Origin: a virus
Length of the DNA stretch: 34,706 nucleotides
Virus record (IMG/VR): IMGVR_UViG_3300028835_000996
Span: 1-34,706 of that record
Reading direction: 5' to 3' (one strand)
The position numbers and the translations under genes are program-made. This document shows, one piece after another, positions 30,886 to 34,706 of the stretch; position 1 is the stretch's first letter, and the number at the start of each line of letters is the position of its first letter. Under the pieces are notes generated by a model, which did not search any database, was not told the DNA's origin, and saw only the letters and a program-made list of their open reading frames with translations.

Positions 30886-31858
30886 GCTTCCCCTCGCAGA
30901 TCAGGACTGGCAAGCTATCCCCCACCACCTTTATTTTTTTCCAAACTGGAGAGAGAACAGCCTTCGTAAACTCGACCGTGGCGGCTACTAACGATTCGTG
31001 ACTGGGATTACACTGGATCACCAGCGCCTCCTTCGCGGCCTCGGTAGCCATTACCAGGAACCTAGTAGGACTGGCCATGTGGTAGTGTGCCCGAAGCGCG
31101 AGCACGACGTCCCACTCCTGCCGAGGCTGCCACAGGCTCAAGTCTACTGCGTCAAACCCAATCTTGCCATGATAGCCGCAGAGCCAGGCCGTGTCTCTGG
31201 CCTGAGCCACAACATCCTGTACCAGTCCAGGATTGGTAGTCTGTATAATCTTCAGATCTCGGTCAATGCCGGTCACAGACGCTGCGTCGGCATCTACAGC
31301 CCGGTGGCAATAGAAACCCGGGCCACAGCCCAGGTCTACGACGGATCTCCCTTTTATTTGTAGATGGGACGCAATGATGTCCCAGACCTCATAGCACTCC
31401 TGCCGAGCTCCCGGCCGGGGCTCGTAGTCAGGGGGGAAGGCCACGTCGATCCAGCCATCGCCCACCTTGAACGCCTGGGACCACCAGCGATAAAAACTCT
31501 GGATTTCGTTCTCGACCTCAATGGCCTTGAGACCCAGAGCAGCACAGAAAGCAACTCGGCGTTGCCCATCCACAATGAGGCGACCTGCCAGGGTTGGCCA
31601 GGCGGCAAATTCGCGAGGGACAAAACCATGTTCCTTTATGATTTCCACCAGCGAGACCGTCCACAGAACGTTGCTCAGCATCAAGCACTGAGCCCGGTAA
31701 TCCCGGGCCATGCCCCGATCCAGATACTCCAGGATGGGCATGGGGCTCTGTTGCACGACCGCCTGGTAATAGGGGCTTTCCTGGATGGGCACTACCACCC
31801 TCTCCCCGCCCTGCATGAGAACGCTGAGAGCCCCGACCGGATTGATAAATACCTTCAT
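30872..31858 (-). CDS. ParB-like domain fused to a SAM methyltransferase
   Basis: The protein is 328 residues from ATG 31856-31858, in an ATGA overlap with the preceding gene; a TTG seven codons earlier is possible. Residues 1-120 resemble a ParB-like nuclease-fold domain: VVVPIQESPYYQAV near 23-36 and LIVDGQRRVAFCAALGLK at 94-111, the DG-x-R-R-x-A signature. Residues about 165-320 are a class I methyltransferase with SVVDLGCGPGFYCHRA and VTGIDRDLKII. ParB-like domains with this motif in sugar gene clusters may bind nucleotides. The fusion suggests substrate selection or ATP/CTP-dependent control of methyl transfer; unproven. Confidence 0.7.
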   Translation of the reverse strand: MKVFINPVGALSVLMQGGERVVVPIQESPYYQAVVQQSPMPILEYLDRGMARDYRAQCLMLSNVLWTVSLVEIIKEHGFVPREFAAWPTLAGRLIVDGQRRVAFCAALGLKAIEVENEIQSFYRWWSQAFKVGDGWIDVAFPPDYEPRPGARQECYEVWDIIASHLQIKGRSVVDLGCGPGFYCHRAVDADAASVTGIDRDLKIIQTTNPGLVQDVVAQARDTAWLCGYHGKIGFDAVDLSLWQPRQEWDVVLALRAHYHMASPTRFLVMATEAAKEALVIQCNPSHESLVAATVEFTKAVLSPVWKKIKVVGDSLPVLICEGKHGVD

Positions 31859-32487
31859 CTCCTTGTTGCCCTCACACAAAAGTAGAATTGCTTTTTAGTT
31901 ATTGCCGTTGGAGCATGGAACTCCACGACAAACCCTGCATCCCAAATCACGTCAACCAACTCCTGCGGGCCGATAGCTGAGATATGGCACGAGCTATCGA
32001 GTTCCACACCGCATCGCACATCGACCCCAATCAAGAGCAGCCCGCCGCGCCTGGTGAGCCGGGCAAATTCACCGATCATGGCTTTCCAGTCATCGGTGTG
32101 GTCGAGGACATTGACGCACCAGATGACATCGAAAGGCCCATCCTGCACATCGTAGACCTCGCAACACCGATATTCGGTATTGCCGACCTGCCCCTGGCGG
32201 GCAAAGGTGGGGACGGCCTCACAGAAGGCGTCTAAGAGCGGATCTACCGCAACGACCTCCAGATTCTCCCTTCCTTCGTGCATACTGACGGCAGAGCTCC
32301 CTACATCGAGGAGCCTGCCCTCAATACCATCAAGATCAAACTGCGAGAGGCGTTCCTGCCCCCTTTGCAGTTGCCCGGCCACAAACTGCTCACGATCCTG
32401 GGGAATCATGCCCAGATACGACTTCCAGAACTTTAGCTCAGCTTCCTGGGCCAAGTCCCAGGCACTACCATGTCGCGTAGATGTCAT
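31855..32487 (-). CDS. Class I SAM-dependent methyltransferase
   Basis: This 210-residue protein has RLLDVGSSAVSMHEG (motif I, slightly divergent), LEVVAVDPLLDAF, FDVIWCVNVLDHTDDW and LTRRGGLLLIGVD, the pattern of Methyltransf_11-type enzymes. Its start lies 23 nt inside the preceding gene and GGGGGAAAG precedes it. A glycan-pathway methyl transfer is inferred from neighbours. Confidence 0.8.
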   Translation of the reverse strand: MTSTRHGSAWDLAQEAELKFWKSYLGMIPQDREQFVAGQLQRGQERLSQFDLDGIEGRLLDVGSSAVSMHEGRENLEVVAVDPLLDAFCEAVPTFARQGQVGNTEYRCCEVYDVQDGPFDVIWCVNVLDHTDDWKAMIGEFARLTRRGGLLLIGVDVRCGVELDSSCHISAIGPQELVDVIWDAGFVVEFHAPTAITKKQFYFCVRATRR

Positions 32488-33112
32488 ACCAGCTTTCCCC
32501 CGTCGAGAGCAGCAAGCGAACGGTCTTTATATCTGCCCAGGCCCCGATTGCCTCTGGAAGCGGACCGGCGATATCCGGCCGGTCCAGGTTGTTGCCGTTG
32601 GCATTAAACGGAGCCTGGTCTATGAGTGCAAATCGCCTGTAGTCCAGGTCATAGAGCATCTGGAGCCAATCGGCTTCAGCAGCCTCGACAGAGATGTATT
32701 GAGGCCTGGCGGCAAATTTGGACAGAGCTTCCAGGCAGAGGTAGTCCGAGCCCTCTATGTCAACTTTGAGATAGTAAGGCACGCCATACTCCTCCAGAAT
32801 CTCCTCGAAGCGTCTTCCCTGGACCGTGATCTCGTCGCCCCCATCTCCACGCGTTCCCATACGTTTGAGAATAGAGCTCCAACCATCCTTCGCCCGGTTG
32901 ACCCAGAAAGCGACCGGGCCGTTCTCAGGAGCTATGGCCACATTGAGAATGATGAGGCGGCCCGCCTCAATCTCTGAGGCGAAACGCTCTCTACAGAAGC
33001 TGTAGAGCTTGGAATTTGCTTCCACTGCCAGCACTGCGTATCCAGCGGTGAGATACTTGGCAATGTTCTCGCCGGTATTTGCGCCAATGTCATAAATTAA
33101 ATGCTGGATCAA
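32465..33112 (-). CDS. FkbM family methyltransferase
   Basis: This 215-residue protein starts at TTG 33110-33112 with AGGAG five bases upstream. It shows LIYDIGANTGENIAKYL (SAM binding), VLAVEANSKLYSFC, LNVAIAPENGPVAFWV and PYYLKVDIEGSDYLCLEAL, the FkbM hallmark. FkbM enzymes O-methylate sugars or polyketides and are common in phage and capsule glycan clusters. It overlaps its neighbours by about 23 nt each side. Substrate unknown. Confidence 0.85.
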   Translation of the reverse strand: MIQHLIYDIGANTGENIAKYLTAGYAVLAVEANSKLYSFCRERFASEIEAGRLIILNVAIAPENGPVAFWVNRAKDGWSSILKRMGTRGDGGDEITVQGRRFEEILEEYGVPYYLKVDIEGSDYLCLEALSKFAARPQYISVEAAEADWLQMLYDLDYRRFALIDQAPFNANGNNLDRPDIAGPLPEAIGAWADIKTVRLLLSTGESWYDIYATW

Positions 33113-33797
33113 GACCTCTCCTCTTGCAAGCCTCTACCCTGGCTCGTTTGACACTTTCCGCCTGCGCCTCAACATCTTCGCAGCTCCTATTGCGGCTGTA
33201 GTCGGCTCGATACTTGAGGAGCACTCTGGGCACATTGCCGATCCGGTAGTGCTCGGTCGCTCGGAGGAGAAAGTCAACGTCCTCCGCGTACTCGTAGGCC
33301 GGATCGTACTGGAACTGCTCGTAGATTCGGCGCTTGAAGAAGTAGGTGGGATGCGCGACCGTTGTGCGCAGAAACAGGAAATCCCGCACTTCTTCGGGCT
33401 GCTCCGAAAACTCCATCAGGCGGTCCTCGTCTCCAAAGAACTGAATCCAGGAGCCGCAGCCATCGTAGTTGTGATACTGAAGATAAGCCAGTTGCCTCTC
33501 GAACCGAGTAGGCAGCGAGATATCGTCGGCGTCCATCCTAGCAATAAAGTCACCCATACAAAAGTCGAGGCCGGTGTTGAGTGCCTCGACTACGCCCCGA
33601 TTTTCTGGGAACGTGACGACGGTCATTGTACTACCCAGGTATCTCTGGACGTTCCTGAGGTATGCCGCCGTGCCATCCGTAGAGCCATCATCCACGATGA
33701 CCAGGTGCCAGTCGCCTACGCGCTGGGCGATGATGCTCTCTACCGCCTCGGGCAAATACGGCATAGCGTTGTAGGTGGGCAATAGGACGCTGATCAT
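33090..33797 (-). CDS. GT2 family glycosyltransferase
   Basis: This 235-residue GT-A enzyme begins MISVLLPTYNAMPYLPEAVE and has WHLVIVDDGSTDGTAAYL, PENRGVVEALNTGLD and IARMDADDISLPTR with the DxD motif. A late acidic segment, YEYAEDVDFLLR, may hold the catalytic base. The ATG overlaps the upstream stop (ATGA). It contains copy 2 of the 28-bp repeat (33706-33733), where IIAQRVGDW is native to the GT2 fold. The protein is likely cytoplasmic and acts on the same glycan as its neighbours. Confidence 0.88.
   Translation of the reverse strand: MISVLLPTYNAMPYLPEAVESIIAQRVGDWHLVIVDDGSTDGTAAYLRNVQRYLGSTMTVVTFPENRGVVEALNTGLDFCMGDFIARMDADDISLPTRFERQLAYLQYHNYDGCGSWIQFFGDEDRLMEFSEQPEEVRDFLFLRTTVAHPTYFFKRRIYEQFQYDPAYEYAEDVDFLLRATEHYRIGNVPRVLLKYRADYSRNRSCEDVEAQAESVKRARVEACKRRGLDPAFNL
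33706..33733. repeat. 28-bp exact repeat, copy 2 (inside a GT2 gene)
   Basis: Identical to 10948-10975 in orientation and frame, encoding IAQRVGDW. The context (S-I-I-A-Q-x-x-x-D-W-x-L-V-I-V-D-D) is standard for GT2 enzymes, so this is likely the donor copy. Confidence 0.85.
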
Positions 33798-33988
33798 CTA
33801 CCAGCCTTTAACTTGTCAAATTGGATGAGTGCGTACTCCACGCAGGTCCCCATGTTCTCAGGCTCCTCTAAGGCCGTCTGGAGCGCCATTCTAATGCGAT
33901 TTAGTCGAAAATTGCGCTGTTTTTCCCGATTCAGGAGCCACAGAGCGGCTCCCAGGGCGATCATGGCCCATACAGCCTGTTTCTTCAC
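33794..33988 (-). CDS. Small single-pass membrane protein
   Basis: This 64-residue protein starts at GTG 33986-33988 in a GTGA overlap. Residues 4-19 are hydrophobic (QAVWAMIALGAALWLL) and are followed by a basic stretch (NREKQRNFRLNRIRM), so the N-terminus probably spans or inserts into the membrane with the rest in the cytoplasm. Function unknown. Confidence 0.6.
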   Translation of the reverse strand: MKKQAVWAMIALGAALWLLNREKQRNFRLNRIRMALQTALEEPENMGTCVEYALIQFDKLKAGR

Positions 33989-34179
33989 TTGCCAGTCTCC
34001 TCTATCCAGTCATCGTTGCGACCAAGTGTTCTTGCAATGACGACATGAAGATCAAAGCTCATCAGAGCTCTTTCAACAAGCCTCTGAATTATAGGATTCG
34101 TTGCGGATTCTGTACCAAAGAGAATCCGCGCCACAATAAAAGTTACCTCATCGAGCAATTGCTGGCTTTTTGTTGGCAT
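33985..34179 (-). CDS. Small hypothetical protein
   Basis: The protein is 64 residues from ATG 34177-34179, chosen because GGAGG lies 7 nt upstream; a frame reaching 34239 would overlap the zinc-ribbon gene more deeply. It begins MPTKSQQLLDEVTFIVARIL and is largely helical and acidic. It overlaps its neighbours. Function unknown. Confidence 0.6.
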   Translation of the reverse strand: MPTKSQQLLDEVTFIVARILFGTESATNPIIQRLVERALMSFDLHVVIARTLGRNDDWIEETGK

Positions 34180-34426
34180 TGCTTGCCTCCAGTGCTCGCT
34201 CGCCGTCCCGAATTGATTTCGGGATGGGCGAGCCATCATTCCGCCGCCAGGGATCTACGGTTCCCCGGGTCCAGCCTATTCCATGGAAATGGACGCCTCC
34301 GAGGGAGAACTTGCGCGGGGCCAGCTTGTGGCACTTAGGACATGGCGCTTTCCTTGGCGCTTTCCCCATCCTGTATCTACTTGTTGTAAAATGCCCATGA
34401 GTTGGGCAATTGTACTCGTAGATCAC
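34148..34426 (-). CDS. FmdB-like zinc-ribbon protein
   Basis: This 92-residue protein starts at GTG 34424-34426, overlapping the upstream stop (GTGA). It begins MIYEYNCPTHGHFTTSRYRM and has a second knuckle CPKCHKLAPRKFS at about 33-45, giving the Cys-x-x-His and Cys-x-x-Cys arrangement of FmdB-type zinc ribbons. Such small proteins occur widely in phages near structural or regulatory genes. Exact role unknown. Confidence 0.75.
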   Translation of the reverse strand: MIYEYNCPTHGHFTTSRYRMGKAPRKAPCPKCHKLAPRKFSLGGVHFHGIGWTRGTVDPWRRNDGSPIPKSIRDGERALEASNANKKPAIAR

Positions 34427-34706
34427 GACGGCTTCATCTCCCCTGGAGGAACGCGGAACCCAGGCGGGGCAGTCTGTATCTTGCTCTCCTCGGCCTTTTC
34501 CATCATCACCCTCTCTCTGTTGGCCATCATTATATCGGATATGACCCGCAGGTGCGCGGCCGCAACTGCAATCTGGTCAAGCGCAACGACCCCTATGAAT
34601 CCGATCTGGTGGAACGCCATGCCCGGGCCAGCAAACTCGATAACGATAGCACTCTGGGGGGGCTGGGCCTCATCAGGCTGGGGGGGCTGGGCCTCATCAG
34701 GGGGAG
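34423..34706 (-). CDS. Phage protein with Pro-rich octapeptide repeats, 5' end outside window
   Basis: The frame is open from the right edge to TGA at 34423-34425. Reading from the edge it starts with PDEAQPPQ repeated twice, then SAIVIEFAGPGMAFHQIGFI and a helical region with AVAAAHLRVISDIMMANRE, and ends PPGFRVPPGEMKPS. An internal ATG at 34618-34620 lacks a ribosome binding site, so the gene probably begins outside the window. At least 93 residues are present. Function unknown. Confidence 0.55.
   Translation of the reverse strand, partial: PPDEAQPPQPDEAQPPQSAIVIEFAGPGMAFHQIGFIGVVALDQIAVAAAHLRVISDIMMANRERVMMEKAEESKIQTAPPGFRVPPGEMKPS
34654..34701. repeat. Tandem 24-bp repeat at the right edge
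   Basis: Two exact 24-bp units (34654-34677 and 34678-34701), each with seven G in a row, encode the octapeptide repeat PDEAQPPQ on the minus strand. More units may lie beyond the edge. Confidence 0.8.

Noticed and set aside
34423-34620. Independent 65-residue gene starting at 34620
   Set aside because: The frame continues upstream to the window edge with in-frame repeats, and the internal ATG lacks a ribosome binding site.
25568-34706. Integrase, repressor or attachment site
   Set aside because: No recombinase motif or att-like repeat was seen; the LuxR-type protein alone does not show lysogeny.
1-34706. tRNA, rRNA or CRISPR array
   Set aside because: All gaps between genes are shorter than 300 bp and none shows a cloverleaf, rRNA-like sequence or regularly spaced repeats.

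Overview
The window looks like one continuous piece of a tailed-phage (Caudoviricetes) genome or provirus that infects a bacterium. The gene order is that of a siphovirus morphogenesis module read right to left on the minus strand: terminase, portal, scaffold-like protein, N4-gp56-type capsid protein, connector, tail tube, frameshifted tail chaperone pair, giant tape-measure-type protein, minor tail protein and tail hub. There is no sheath gene, which argues against a myovirus. Three near-consensus sigma-70 promoters with AGGAG-type ribosome binding sites point to a bacterial host. Host phylum cannot be read from the sequence; the LL-H type holin and secreted proteins would suit a Gram-positive-like or Chloroflexota host, but that is a guess. 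No integrase, tRNA, rRNA, CRISPR array or insertion sequence was seen.

Right part (about 34706 to 25800): a tightly packed minus-strand operon of small phage proteins followed by a glycan module. It holds GT2 glycosyltransferases (one with two catalytic domains), a CgeB-like glycosyltransferase, a GDP-mannose 3,5-epimerase-like enzyme, an FkbM methyltransferase and three further methyltransferases, one fused to a ParB-like domain. Most junctions are GTGA, ATGA or TAATG overlaps. Together they could build and methylate a glycan on the virion or the host surface.

Middle (about 25800 to 21050): small unknown genes, a LuxR-type helix-turn-helix protein with a perfect 14-bp inverted repeat upstream, a membrane-anchored protein, a clan GH-A-like glycoside hydrolase and the large terminase. 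Just after the terminase stop lies a strong promoter (TTGACA, 17 bp, TAAAAT) with a roughly 240-nt leader that ends in a strong intrinsic terminator only 18 nt before the portal start codon. The structural operon is therefore probably controlled by attenuation or antitermination.

Left part (20755 to 1): portal, small basic protein, LL-H type holin, scaffold-like protein, capsid, connector, tail-terminator-like protein, an intruding GT4 glycosyltransferase, tail tube, a small protein, tail chaperone with a -1 frameshift site, the 2182-residue tape-measure-type protein, minor tail genes, tail hub with lectin-like insertions, and a secreted fibronectin-III-like protein that has its own promoter and palindromic sites. 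One tiny gene (4943-5053) is encoded alone on the plus strand with its own near-perfect promoter and looks like a moron.

The most unusual feature is the tape-measure-type protein. Its C-terminal half is tape-measure-like. The N-terminal 1100 residues, joined through a Pro/Gly-rich linker, carry short motifs resembling the two catalytic barrels of multisubunit or YonO/crAss-like RNA polymerases: a Lys-Met-His-Gly-x-Lys motif near residue 258, and an Arg-Pro element followed by Asp-x-Asp-x-Asp near residue 722. If correct, this is a virion RNA polymerase fused to the tape measure and placed to enter the cell with the DNA. That is a motif-based inference and needs profile and structure searches.
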